Below are positions 25,199-34,180 of a DNA stretch of 64,000 bases, piece by piece. Position 1 is the first letter of the stretch. Every line of letters begins with the position of its first letter. The translations under genes were made by a program, and so were the position numbers. The DNA comes from Flavobacteriaceae bacterium. Its GTDB lineage: Bacteria; Bacteroidota; Bacteroidia; Flavobacteriales; Flavobacteriaceae. The DNA lies in the NCBI GenBank assembly GCA_029238215.1, contig JAQWGN010000017.1, forward strand, positions 1 to 64,000, read 5' to 3'. The notes under the pieces were generated by a model. The model saw only the letters and a program-made list of their open reading frames with translations, was not told the origin of the DNA and searched no databases.

Positions 25199-27919
25199 AT
25201 GAATGGACTATCCCTACTTTTAGTCACATTGTATGTTGGCTGCGCTATGGCGCAGGACGGCATTCGGGGGGTTGTATTTGATCAAGCTGCAAGCCCCTTG
25301 GCTAACGTTTATATTTCGGCAACTCCTTCCAATTTAAACACGACAACAGATTCAGATGGACGCTTTTTCTTGGCAGTATTAGAAGACCAAACCCTTAGCT
25401 TTTCTTTTACCGGGTATGCCCCTTTTGTAATAACGGCATCAATGGGAGATTTAGTTACCATAAGTTTACAACCCACAGCAGTTAACGAAGATCCCTATCA
25501 AAATGCACAGCTTAATATTATCCGCTTAAGCGATGATGAATTGGGTGATGAAACCCATGCACAGGATAATATTTCAGGACTGTTACAAGCGACTAAAGAT
25601 GTATTTCTACGTACTGCTGCATTTGAGTTCAGCGCTTCTTTTTTTAAAGTCAGGGGAATGGATACCGATCATGCCACAGTTATGATTAATGGCCTTCCAA
25701 TGAATAAACTTTATAATGGTCGTCCGCAATGGAGTAATTGGGGAGGACTTAACGATGTACTTCGAAACCGTGAATTGACGCAAGGCATTGAACCCTCCGA
25801 TTTTTCAATAGGCGGGGTATTAGGAACCACAAATATTAGCACGCAAGCTTCAGGATATGCATCCGGAGGCCGCATTACCACATCTTCTTCTGACCGTAGT
25901 TATAATTATCGTGTCTTGGCAAGCTACGCTACGGGCCCTATGGCTAATGGCTGGTCGGCAGCATTTGCATTAGGAAATCGTTGGGGAGCTTCAGGATATC
26001 AAAAAGGGACATTTTGTGATGCTCAATCTGTTTTTATTGCTGTTGAAAAACAATGGCGTACCCACAGCTTAAACATGACGCTTATTGCAACACCCAACCG
26101 TCGTGGGAAATCTTCGCCAAATACGCATGAGGTTTACGACCTAAAAGGAATTCGATATAATGAATATTGGGGACGTCAATCGGGGGAAGTTCGAAATGCT
26201 AGAGTTAAACGACTAGAAGAGCCATTAGTTATGTTAAACCATAGATGGAAGCTTTCTGCAAAATCGACCTTGCTTACTAATGTGGGGTTACAGTTTGGAG
26301 CACTCGGGAACAGCCGCTTGGATTTTCCTGGGGGTGCAAATCCCAGTCCGTCGTATTACCAAAAGCTCCCAAGTTATTTTTTAACCCAAAATGGAGGTCC
26401 TGATTATGAAGGGACATATCGCTTTAAGCAGGAATTTATTGCCGATGGCCAATTGGACTGGAATCGTATATACGATGCCAACATAACGAATAACACCTTG
26501 GGGCTACCTGCCGCATATGTGTTATACGAGGACCTTACCAAGGATACTCAATGGAGTGCCAATACAATTTTTAGCACGGAACTTAATGACAACATAAAAT
26601 TGATAGGGACAATTCAGCTTCGAACATTAACATCAAAAAATAGTGCAGAAATTATTGATTTATTAGGATCGACAGGATACTTAAATGTAGATCCATACGA
26701 TGGCTATCAATACGACTTGAATAACCCCAACAGCATTGTTGGCGAAGGGGGTACTATTAGGTATAACTATCAACTCAATGCCTTTGTTAGTGAGGCGTCG
26801 TTGGTAGCACGATTCAACTATCCGAAGTTTAATGGATACCTGGCTTCGGGATTTTCATCTACGACATATCAAAGAGACGGATATTACTTGCACGAAGCAT
26901 ACCCAACAAGTTCTTTAGGAAAAAGTAAAAAACTTTCTTTTACGGGGGGAAGCCTAAAAGCAGGCGCAACGTATAAAATTACAGGAAAGCAATTTGTACA
27001 GGGCAATGCCGCCTTGACTAATCGAGCTCCTAGCTTGCGGAACAGTTTTTCTAATCCTCGTGAAAACAATGCTTTTATAGGCGAACAAGCTGGCCGCAGA
27101 CTAACAACAGAGCGCATAATTGCCACAGACTTAAGCTATATTTTTAGATCACCAAAGTTGAGTGCTCGATTGACCGCCTTTTTCAACCGTACCCATGACA
27201 CCAATGAAGTCTCGTTTTTCTTTGCCGAAGGGATCGGCGGAGACACTTCTTCTTTTGTGCAAGAGATTATGCACGGAATAGACAAACAACACCAGGGAAT
27301 AGAATTTGGTTTTGAAAGTGAAATCACACCATCATTTACTTTAAAAGGAGCGGCAGCTATTGGGCTTTATACGTATGCAAACAACCCCCATGTTTATCTA
27401 ACTTCTGACGACTTTGAGTATTTGGATTTTGGACAGGCTAAAATGAAACATTTAAAGCTTTCTTCAGGCCCGCAAGAAGCGTATTCATTAGGAGTAGAAT
27501 TTCGAGAAAATTTCTGGTGGTTTGGGATAACTACCAACTATTTTGACCATACCTATTTAGACGTAAGCCCCATAAATAGAACACACAATTTTTTGCTTGA
27601 CCGTGATGGGCTTCCTTTCACGGATTACGATCCAGAACGAGCAAGAATACTGTTGCAGCAAGAACAGTTTGACCCCTATTCAGTCGTGAATTTAGTTTTA
27701 GGAAAATCATGGCGTTTTGGCAATAAGTTTCTTGGGGCTTTTCTTAGTGTTAATAACCTGTTTGGAGCTACATATAAAACGGGCGGATTTGAGCAATCAC
27801 GCAATGCAAATTACCGTGAACTTTTGGAAGACATACAAGCAGAGAAGCGTCGTTTTGGACCCAAGTATTGGTACGGCCGTGCAACGACCTATTTTTTAAA
27901 CATGAACCTACGATTTTAA
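25199..27919 (+). CDS. TonB-dependent receptor with carboxypeptidase-regulatory-like domain
   Basis: A 906-residue outer-membrane transporter. A signal peptide (residues 1-18) is followed by a CarboxypepD_reg-like domain (about 22-95, GVVFDQAASPLANVYISATP..TTTDSDGRFFLAV), a plug domain (about 105-215, FKVRGMDTDHATVMINGLPMN) and a beta barrel ending in FLNMNLRF, a typical terminal aromatic. SusC-like receptors take up large nutrients or metal chelates using TonB energy. No SusD-like gene follows. Instead there is a DUF5689 lipoprotein 18 bp downstream, a partner often seen with such receptors, and the divergent secreted EEP hydrolase. Confidence 0.92.
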   Translation: MNGLSLLLVTLYVGCAMAQDGIRGVVFDQAASPLANVYISATPSNLNTTTDSDGRFFLAVLEDQTLSFSFTGYAPFVITASMGDLVTISLQPTAVNEDPYQNAQLNIIRLSDDELGDETHAQDNISGLLQATKDVFLRTAAFEFSASFFKVRGMDTDHATVMINGLPMNKLYNGRPQWSNWGGLNDVLRNRELTQGIEPSDFSIGGVLGTTNISTQASGYASGGRITTSSSDRSYNYRVLASYATGPMANGWSAAFALGNRWGASGYQKGTFCDAQSVFIAVEKQWRTHSLNMTLIATPNRRGKSSPNTHEVYDLKGIRYNEYWGRQSGEVRNARVKRLEEPLVMLNHRWKLSAKSTLLTNVGLQFGALGNSRLDFPGGANPSPSYYQKLPSYFLTQNGGPDYEGTYRFKQEFIADGQLDWNRIYDANITNNTLGLPAAYVLYEDLTKDTQWSANTIFSTELNDNIKLIGTIQLRTLTSKNSAEIIDLLGSTGYLNVDPYDGYQYDLNNPNSIVGEGGTIRYNYQLNAFVSEASLVARFNYPKFNGYLASGFSSTTYQRDGYYLHEAYPTSSLGKSKKLSFTGGSLKAGATYKITGKQFVQGNAALTNRAPSLRNSFSNPRENNAFIGEQAGRRLTTERIIATDLSYIFRSPKLSARLTAFFNRTHDTNEVSFFFAEGIGGDTSSFVQEIMHGIDKQHQGIEFGFESEITPSFTLKGAAAIGLYTYANNPHVYLTSDDFEYLDFGQAKMKHLKLSSGPQEAYSLGVEFRENFWWFGITTNYFDHTYLDVSPINRTHNFLLDRDGLPFTDYDPERARILLQQEQFDPYSVVNLVLGKSWRFGNKFLGAFLSVNNLFGATYKTGGFEQSRNANYRELLEDIQAEKRRFGPKYWYGRATTYFLNMNLRF

Positions 27920-27937
27920 TCTTTGAACCCCTATGTT

Positions 27938-28825
27938 ATGAACGCAATACAACATATAAAAACCACAGGAGTACTTTTAGGTCTGCTGTTCTTTTTTGGA
28001 TGTCAGCAAGAGGAAACATTTGATATTCCTGCGGAGTTAGGAACTGAGGAAAATACGGAACTCAATGTACTTCTATCCGAAATTGAAAATGGCGATAAAT
28101 CACTTGTTTCTATTCAACAATTAAAAGACTTTTTTGTTTATCGAAATGTACATACAATTTCCTCTGATTTAGTAGTAAAAGGTTACGTTGTTTCCTCTGA
28201 CAGAACAGGTAATTTTTATAAAGAATTCTACCTACAGGACGCCCCTGCAACTCCTACAGTAGCCCTGCATATCATGATTGATCAAGTGGATTCTTACAAC
28301 ATGTTTAACCTTGGTCGTGAGGTGTATATTGATTTAAAAGGATTGCATATTGGTGAGGCAAGAAGAGGAAACGGTATTATTTCTCTTGGAGGAAACTTAA
28401 GTGCCGATGGCAATGAGGTTGAATCAATACGGCAATTAGATATTCAATCCCATTTTTATCGGACCAAAACAACGGCTGAAATAGTGCCGCTTCCAATTCG
28501 ATTTTCAGAAATTAACAGTGATCACATTGGGATGTTTGTTTCGGTGGACGACGTAAGTGTCTCTTTTTCCGAACAAGGCAAGCCTTTCGTGTCCCCAAGA
28601 GATTATTTTGACACCCAACGCACGCTTGAAGGGTGTGAAGGAGGGAACACCGTGTCTTTTATACTTGAAACCAGTGCCTTTGCATCATATAAAGACCTTC
28701 CGCTTCCCAGCGGAACGGGAACGATTAAAGGTATTGTTAGTAAAACCTACAACGGTAGCGACATTGTTTTAACACTAAACGATTCAGCAGACGCAGCACT
28801 TACAGGTCCTGCCTGCGGAGGGTAG
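27938..28825 (+). CDS. DUF5689 domain lipoprotein
   Basis: A 295-residue lipoprotein: MNAIQHIKTTGVLLGLLFFFGCQQE has a lipobox with Cys near residue 21. The rest matches the DUF5689 pattern (SIQQLKDFFVYRNVHTISSDLVVKGYVVSSDRTGNFYKEFYLQDA...ALHIMIDQVDSYNMFNLGREVYIDLKGL), an OB-like fold also found before choice-of-anchor domains. The ATG at 27938 is preferred to the TTG at 27923 used in the ORF track. It is very probably cotranscribed with the TonB receptor upstream, and a surface-exposed accessory lipoprotein role is inferred. Confidence 0.85.
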   Translation: MNAIQHIKTTGVLLGLLFFFGCQQEETFDIPAELGTEENTELNVLLSEIENGDKSLVSIQQLKDFFVYRNVHTISSDLVVKGYVVSSDRTGNFYKEFYLQDAPATPTVALHIMIDQVDSYNMFNLGREVYIDLKGLHIGEARRGNGIISLGGNLSADGNEVESIRQLDIQSHFYRTKTTAEIVPLPIRFSEINSDHIGMFVSVDDVSVSFSEQGKPFVSPRDYFDTQRTLEGCEGGNTVSFILETSAFASYKDLPLPSGTGTIKGIVSKTYNGSDIVLTLNDSADAALTGPACGG

Positions 28826-28912
28826 CGCTGTCAAAACAAACTTTTATTGAGAAGGAAGGTCTAATAAAATGTGTTTGGCCTATTTTGGCATGCATAATAA
28901 ACACGTTGAATT

Positions 28913-29845
28913 ATGAAAAAAATATTCCTTTTAATCCTCTTTTGTGTGGCATGCTCAAAAGACAACGGCAACAGTACAATTGACGACAATACCGATCCAA
29001 CTGTTGAGGCTTGTGCAGATGTTACGCCTACCTTTAGCTTAATCTTAGATGCCTCAGAGTGTGATGTAGATATTCAAACTACCTTAGGCGTTTCTTCTGT
29101 TTACACGGAAGAAATTGTAGGGAATAAACGCCAAATTACGTTTAACAATATTGCCAACCACCATGTTGGAAGATTTCCAAGAGCAGGAAACCCAAATACC
29201 ATATCGGCAAATAGTCATTCGGTAGAAATGACCATAAACCCAGCAGCAGCAACCTCTTTTAAATCTGCGAAAGGCTACGACTTTGGGATATTTTTTAGCG
29301 GAGTTGCTATAGACCCATTTACTGCAGAATTCTTTACCAATGGCGGTCAAGTAAATCGGGACTGGAATGAAACAGCACTTACCAGTTCCGTAAACCTAGG
29401 CACCGATTGTAATAATGCCCATGTACAACCTACGGGAGAGTACCACTACCACGGTACGCCCAATGCGTTTATTGAAAAACTCACCAACGGCCAAACGCCA
29501 ACAACCATGATTAAGCTAGGGTATGCGGCCGATGGCTTTCCTATTTACTACAAATATGGATACGATGATTCGGATAACTTAGTCGCTATGGAAAGTGGTT
29601 TTCGATTAAAAGAAGGCAGTCGCCCAGGGAATGGCGTTAGTGCTCCCGATGGCTGCTATGATGGATTGTATTTTCAAGATTATGAATATGTAGCAGGGGT
29701 TTCTCCACTCGATCAAGCGAATGGAAAAACAGGGAAAACACCTGAAGCAGCAAGTGAATATTATTATGTGGTTACGGACAATTTTCCATCGTCACCACTT
29801 TATTTTCGTGGTACTCCTGATGAGTCTTTTAGCCATAGGCCATAG
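28913..29845 (+). CDS. YHYH domain lipoprotein
   Basis: A 310-residue secreted protein: MKKIFLLILFCVACSKDN has a lipobox ending in Cys14. The body carries the YHYH signature (CNNAHVQPTGEYHYHGTPNAFI), followed by KLGYAADGFPIYYKYGYDD and DGCYDGLYFQDYEYV, the known conserved blocks. The histidine-rich motif suggests metal binding, but no function is established for the family. It stands 87 bp after the DUF5689 gene, with a TATTTTGG box-like element in between, so it may be transcribed separately. Confidence 0.88.
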   Translation: MKKIFLLILFCVACSKDNGNSTIDDNTDPTVEACADVTPTFSLILDASECDVDIQTTLGVSSVYTEEIVGNKRQITFNNIANHHVGRFPRAGNPNTISANSHSVEMTINPAAATSFKSAKGYDFGIFFSGVAIDPFTAEFFTNGGQVNRDWNETALTSSVNLGTDCNNAHVQPTGEYHYHGTPNAFIEKLTNGQTPTTMIKLGYAADGFPIYYKYGYDDSDNLVAMESGFRLKEGSRPGNGVSAPDGCYDGLYFQDYEYVAGVSPLDQANGKTGKTPEAASEYYYVVTDNFPSSPLYFRGTPDESFSHRP

Positions 29846-29872
29846 GATGTAAGTACTCCCTACTCGTTTTTG

Positions 29873-29880
29873 TACCTTTG
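29873..29880 (+). promoter_or_regulatory. -7 box (TACCTTTG) of the yicC-gmk-nadD operon
   Basis: TACCTTTG is an exact -7 match 17 bp before the yicC ATG. The short leader holds a five-bp hairpin, GCACT-TTAATTT-AGTGC (29880-29896), ending one base before the ATG. Confidence 0.5.
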
Positions 29881-29897
29881 CACTTTAATTTAGTGCT

Positions 29898-30758
29898 ATG
29901 ATATTTTCGATGACTGGCTACGGAAAAGCCGAGTATAATACGCAAGGGCTCAAGCTACGCATAGAGGTAAAGTCGCTTAACAGCAAGTCACTTGACCTTA
30001 ATTTCCGAGTACCGTCAAAGTTTCGCGGATTGGAACTCCATGCTCGAAAGGCGTTGGCATCATCGTTGTATCGAGGAAAAGTGGAGGTAAATGTTTTTGA
30101 AGAACGTGTTGAATCTGATGAAGCTGCACAGCTAAACACAGCTGTTGTTGCTCATTATATAAAGCAACTCAAAGCGATTCAACCCCTCTCAGACGAAGCC
30201 TTGCTTCCCCTTGCACTGCGCTTGCCCAACGTGCTGGCTGCTACAAATGACGAGCTATCAGATGACGAACAAGCCTCATTTTTAAAAACACTACATGAAG
30301 CTTCCGAAAACTTGGTTTCTTACAGAGCTCAAGAAGGCGGTTCATTGGAACAAGATTTAAAGACTCAATTGAAAGATATAGAAACTCAATTGGAAGTAAT
30401 TGCAAAAGATGCACCTACACGTATAGAAACCCGCAAAGCAAAACTACTTGAAAACTTGGAGCAGCTAAATGTTGCGCATGATCAAGATCGTCTAGAACAA
30501 GAATTGGTGTATTACTTGGAAAAGTGGGACATTAATGAAGAATTGGTGCGGCTAAAACACCACCTCGATTACTTTACAACAACGCTAAACGAAGCAATGC
30601 CAACCAAAGGCAAAAAACTGGGTTTTATTGCGCAAGAAATAGGTCGCGAAATAAATACGATTGGTTCAAAAGCTAATGATGCAGGTTTACAAAAGCGTGT
30701 GGTTGTAATGAAAGATGCTTTAGAACGCATTAAAGAACAAGTGTTAAATGCCCTGTAA
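29898..30758 (+). CDS. YicC family protein (endoribonuclease-type)
   Basis: A 286-residue YicC/YloC protein. The start MIFSMTGYGKAEYNTQGLKLRIEVKSLNSKSLDLNFRVPS is the conserved N-terminal block, and the C-terminus (EELVRLKHHLDYF ... GKKLGFIAQEIGREINTIGSKANDAGLQKRVVVMKDALERIKEQVLN) is the DUF1732 block. E. coli YicC has been reported as an endoribonuclease. The family sits next to gmk in many bacteria, as here: its TAA overlaps the gmk ATG. Confidence 0.95.
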   Translation: MIFSMTGYGKAEYNTQGLKLRIEVKSLNSKSLDLNFRVPSKFRGLELHARKALASSLYRGKVEVNVFEERVESDEAAQLNTAVVAHYIKQLKAIQPLSDEALLPLALRLPNVLAATNDELSDDEQASFLKTLHEASENLVSYRAQEGGSLEQDLKTQLKDIETQLEVIAKDAPTRIETRKAKLLENLEQLNVAHDQDRLEQELVYYLEKWDINEELVRLKHHLDYFTTTLNEAMPTKGKKLGFIAQEIGREINTIGSKANDAGLQKRVVVMKDALERIKEQVLNAL

Positions 30759-31330
30759 TGAAACAAGGAAAATGCATTGTTTTTTCAGCACCATCAGGAA
30801 GCGGTAAAACCACCTTAGCCAAGCATCTTTTGGGTTTGGAGGAATGTAAATTAGTCTTTTCTGTTTCTGCCACCTCACGGCCACCACGTGGAAATGAACA
30901 GCACGGCAAAGACTATTATTTTTTATCCCCAAATGAGTTTAAAGAAAAAATCAGTCAAAATGCATTTGCTGAATATGAAGAAGTGTATCCAGGAATGTTT
31001 TATGGAACACTAAAATCGGAGATTGAACGTATTTGGACATCAGGAAAGCATGTACTCTTTGATATTGATGTGGTTGGAGGGCTTAACATTAAAAAATTAT
31101 ATCCAAACAACACCCTTTCTATTTTTGTTCGAACGCCTAACATGGAGGCACTTGAAACACGACTGCGACTACGAGGCACAGATTCAGACGAAAAAATAGC
31201 CATGCGATTGGCAAAAGCAGCAAGCGAACTTCAACAGGCAAAAGACTTTGATAATATTGTTTTAAACGACGATTTGGAAACCGCTAAAAAAGAGGTGCAG
31301 ACTTTGGCGACTAACTTTATCCTGTCATGA
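30758..31330 (+). CDS. gmk: Guanylate kinase
   Basis: GMP + ATP to GDP + ADP in nucleotide synthesis. The 190-residue length is normal. The P-loop is FSAPSGSGKTT; the GMP-binding block is SATSRPPRGNEQHGKDYYFLS; the lid follows (ETRLRLRGTDSDEKIAMRLAKA). It overlaps yicC by one base and nadD by 4 bp, so the three genes form one operon. Confidence 0.97.
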   Translation: MKQGKCIVFSAPSGSGKTTLAKHLLGLEECKLVFSVSATSRPPRGNEQHGKDYYFLSPNEFKEKISQNAFAEYEEVYPGMFYGTLKSEIERIWTSGKHVLFDIDVVGGLNIKKLYPNNTLSIFVRTPNMEALETRLRLRGTDSDEKIAMRLAKAASELQQAKDFDNIVLNDDLETAKKEVQTLATNFILS

Positions 31331-31896
31331 AACGGGTAGCCCTATTTTTTGGCAGTTTTAATCCCATTCACAACGGCCATATTCACATTGCTCACGAAGT
31401 TTTAAATCAAAAAAAGGTTGATGAAGTACAGTTTGTATTAAGTCCTCAAAATCCCTTCAAAAACAGCACTGAGCTTTGGCCCGAAAATCATCGCTGGGAA
31501 ATGCTAACACGTGCATTAGCACAAACGCCAGGGATGTCTGCTAATGCCGTTGAATTGGAGCTGCCTAAACCAAGCTATACAGCAACCACGCTAAAAAAGC
31601 TAGTCAGTGACAATCCTTCAACACAATACACCCTTTTACTAGGTGCCGATAGTGCCAAATCACTTCCTACATGGAAACATGCGGATTACCTAATGGAGTT
31701 CCCATTGCTTATTTATCCTAGAGTAGGAAGCAGCATAGCGAGTTTTTCAAAAGAACAAGTATTGAATAAGGTACCAATGCAAGCTATTTCTGCTACCGCA
31801 ATTCGGACTACTTCAGACATGGATTTATTAAAGGCATGGTTGCCAGCATCCGTTTTGACATATATTCAAGAGCACAAACTTCTTAATGATATTTGA
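31327..31896 (+). CDS. nadD: Nicotinate-nucleotide adenylyltransferase
   Basis: NaMN + ATP to deamido-NAD in NAD synthesis. The 189-residue protein shows the nucleotidyltransferase motif GSFNPIHNGHIHIA and the C-terminal ISATAIR (ISxTxxR) motif. The lengths and spacing are those of bacterial NadD. Its end overlaps the convergent AlbA_2 gene by 14 bp. Confidence 0.96.
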   Translation: MKRVALFFGSFNPIHNGHIHIAHEVLNQKKVDEVQFVLSPQNPFKNSTELWPENHRWEMLTRALAQTPGMSANAVELELPKPSYTATTLKKLVSDNPSTQYTLLLGADSAKSLPTWKHADYLMEFPLLIYPRVGSSIASFSKEQVLNKVPMQAISATAIRTTSDMDLLKAWLPASVLTYIQEHKLLNDI

Positions 31897-33019
31897 TTTT
31901 ACGTAAAATACGCTGGGTGTCTTTTAGGCTTTGATAGGCCTTTTCTCCTTGTTTTTTCATTAAAACAGATAGCTCCTTAAGCTTGTCTTTGGCTTCTTCA
32001 AAGCCATTGAGGTAGCACAGCATATAAGTTGGCGCTAGATTTATAACATCTCTTTTTTCTCTAGCGCTAAGAGAACTTCCCTTTTTAAGGGCATCGCATA
32101 GGTTGTTATTGGCGTTGTAGAGATGGAACAACAATTTCTTTTCAAATTTTGGGGGTTCAAACAAAAACGCAGTGTCAACCTGGTAAGAACCTTTATCGTC
32201 AAACAGAAAAGACGTTTGTTCTAGGGGGTAATATTTATATGAATTATTAAACCCTAAGCGAACATACTCGATAAGCTTAAAGGAATCTTCGTTAACTTCA
32301 ATCTCTACCTCGTCATGCGCTGAATAAAACAACTTTACATGTTCGTTGATTAACTCAACATCAACACGAGAATAATAGCGCGTATCATTTACGGTATTTT
32401 CGACGCCCGCCCAACACACAATAAAGGACTCTTTAAACACCTTGTATTGTGGATGTAGCTCTTCATCATAACGATGCACAAACTCAATAACACCATCTAA
32501 AATAAGTTCAATATTGTTCCGCGCATGGGTTTCTATTTCTGCCACAACAGTAGAATTGATGTCTTTGATTTTTAGATCAAAGGTTTTTGACATGGAGATA
32601 CTTCCATCTCTAAAAAACACTGCTCCGCCATAATACTTCCAAATATTCTTTCGCAACGCGGTTATTTGTTCAGTAGGGCGAATGGTTACCAATCCAACGA
32701 CTTTTCCTTCTGGGAGGTGTGGAAAATGAATATTTTCATATAAAACAACAGGGGGATTTTCCAAATAAGCATTGATAAGGTTTTGCAACTTGGCGTCGTC
32801 AAAAAAATCGACCCCTTTAATTTTATTATCTTCATCTTGGACACCAACGACAATGTAGGAATTGTTTTTCGGGTTCGAATTAGAAAGCGCACAGATGTGT
32901 TTTAAAAACTTAGCCTTACCCTCTTTTAAACCTAGATTAAGTTGTCTTTTTTTATCATAAAAGCTATTCTCGTCGTTGTGAGCGAGCAAGTTTTTGATAA
33001 GCAGTCTTTTGTTAATCAT
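31883..33019 (-). CDS. AlbA_2 (Schlafen-type) putative nucleic-acid-binding protein
   Basis: This 378-residue protein has an N-terminal AlbA_2 domain (about residues 15-130): FYDKKRQLNLGLKEGKAKFLKHICALSNSN, then SYIVVGVQDEDNKIKGVDFFDD and FPEGKVVGLVTIRP-like strands. The remainder (residues ~140-378) is not recognised; it is acidic to mixed, without membrane helices or a visible Walker A motif. AlbA_2 proteins are linked to nucleic-acid binding in regulators and some defence modules. Here it stands alone between nadD and moxR, and a -7 box (TAACTTTG, 33035-33042) lies 15 bp before its ATG. Function unknown. Confidence 0.72.
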   Translation of the reverse strand: MINKRLLIKNLLAHNDENSFYDKKRQLNLGLKEGKAKFLKHICALSNSNPKNNSYIVVGVQDEDNKIKGVDFFDDAKLQNLINAYLENPPVVLYENIHFPHLPEGKVVGLVTIRPTEQITALRKNIWKYYGGAVFFRDGSISMSKTFDLKIKDINSTVVAEIETHARNNIELILDGVIEFVHRYDEELHPQYKVFKESFIVCWAGVENTVNDTRYYSRVDVELINEHVKLFYSAHDEVEIEVNEDSFKLIEYVRLGFNNSYKYYPLEQTSFLFDDKGSYQVDTAFLFEPPKFEKKLLFHLYNANNNLCDALKKGSSLSAREKRDVINLAPTYMLCYLNGFEEAKDKLKELSVLMKKQGEKAYQSLKDTQRILRKIKYH

Positions 33020-33034
33020 TGTGTAGGTTTCTTA

Positions 33035-33042
33035 CAAAGTTA
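33035..33042 (-). promoter_or_regulatory. -7 box (TAACTTTG) of the AlbA_2 gene
   Basis: The minus strand reads TAACTTTG, an exact TAnnTTTG match ending 15 bp before the ATG at 33019. Confidence 0.5.
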
Positions 33043-33161
33043 ATAACCTTATCAAACTCTTTTTGTAATCATTACAGTAAACCCTATTTTTAACCTATTA
33101 TTAACAGATGAGCTGCACTTTTTTATTCATTTTGCAGCAAAAATTGTAAAACCCTAAAAAA

Positions 33162-34160
33162 ATGAGCGAAAACGCTGTAGATATTAAGGCGCTCAATGAG
33201 CATATTGAGAAGGAAAGTGCCTTTGTGGATATCCTAACTCTTGAGATGAACAAGGTCATTGTTGGCCAAAACCATATGATTGAACGCTTACTCATTGGTT
33301 TATTGGGCAAAGGACATATTTTGTTGGAGGGTGTTCCAGGATTGGCAAAAACATTAGCGATCAATACATTAAGCAAGGCTGTTAAAGGCAGTTTTAGTCG
33401 TATACAGTTTACCCCAGATTTACTTCCAGCCGATGTTATAGGAACCATGATTTATAACACGAAAGAGAATGACTTCAGTATTAAAAAGGGACCCATATTT
33501 GCCAATTTTGTCCTTGCGGATGAAATTAATAGGGCCCCTGCTAAAGTGCAATCCGCACTGCTAGAAGCCATGCAAGAAAAACAGGTCACAATTGGAGATG
33601 AAACGTTTAAACTTAAGCCTCCGTTTTTAGTGATGGCTACGCAAAACCCGGTAGAACAAGAAGGCACGTACCCACTTCCAGAAGCTCAGGTAGACCGTTT
33701 TATGCTTAAAGTAATTATCGATTATCCCAACTTAAAAGACGAACAACAGATTGTTCGAGCAAATCTTAATGATTCTTTTGGGACGGTGAAACCAGTTATT
33801 TCTACGGCTCAAATTAGTAAAGCTCAAAAAGCAGTTCAGGAAGTTTATATGGATGAAAAAATCGAAAAATACATCTTGGATTTAATTTTTGCTACGAGAT
33901 ATCCGGAACAATATAAACTACAATCTTTAAAACCGCTGATTAGTTTTGGAGCATCGCCTAGAGGGAGTATTAATCTTGCAACAGCAGCCAAATGTTATGC
34001 CTTTATAAAACGAAGAGGGTATGTTATTCCAGAAGATGTTCGTGCCGTTGTTTATGATGTATTGCGTCACCGTATAGGGATTACGTACGAGGCAGAAGCC
34101 GAAAACATCACATCAGAAGACATTATTCAACGCATAGTAAATGCGGTAGAAGTACCTTAG
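33162..34160 (+). CDS. MoxR family AAA+ ATPase
   Basis: A 332-residue AAA+ ATPase, thought to act as a chaperone for VWA-domain partners. Walker A is GVPGLAKT, Walker B is LADEINRAPAK, the sensor region is MATQNPVEQEGTYPLPEAQVDRF, and the C-terminal AAA lid follows. It opens the aerotolerance (Bat) locus: DUF58, a membrane protein, and BatA to BatE follow on the same strand with gaps of 20 bp or overlaps, so they are almost certainly one operon. Confidence 0.94.
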   Translation: MSENAVDIKALNEHIEKESAFVDILTLEMNKVIVGQNHMIERLLIGLLGKGHILLEGVPGLAKTLAINTLSKAVKGSFSRIQFTPDLLPADVIGTMIYNTKENDFSIKKGPIFANFVLADEINRAPAKVQSALLEAMQEKQVTIGDETFKLKPPFLVMATQNPVEQEGTYPLPEAQVDRFMLKVIIDYPNLKDEQQIVRANLNDSFGTVKPVISTAQISKAQKAVQEVYMDEKIEKYILDLIFATRYPEQYKLQSLKPLISFGASPRGSINLATAAKCYAFIKRRGYVIPEDVRAVVYDVLRHRIGITYEAEAENITSEDIIQRIVNAVEVP

Positions 34161-34180
34161 TCTAACGCCACTTTTTTACC

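Noticed and set aside
29880-29896. Riboswitch or attenuator in the yicC leader
   Set aside because: Only a five-pair hairpin in a leader of about 15 bases; no alternative structure or T tract.
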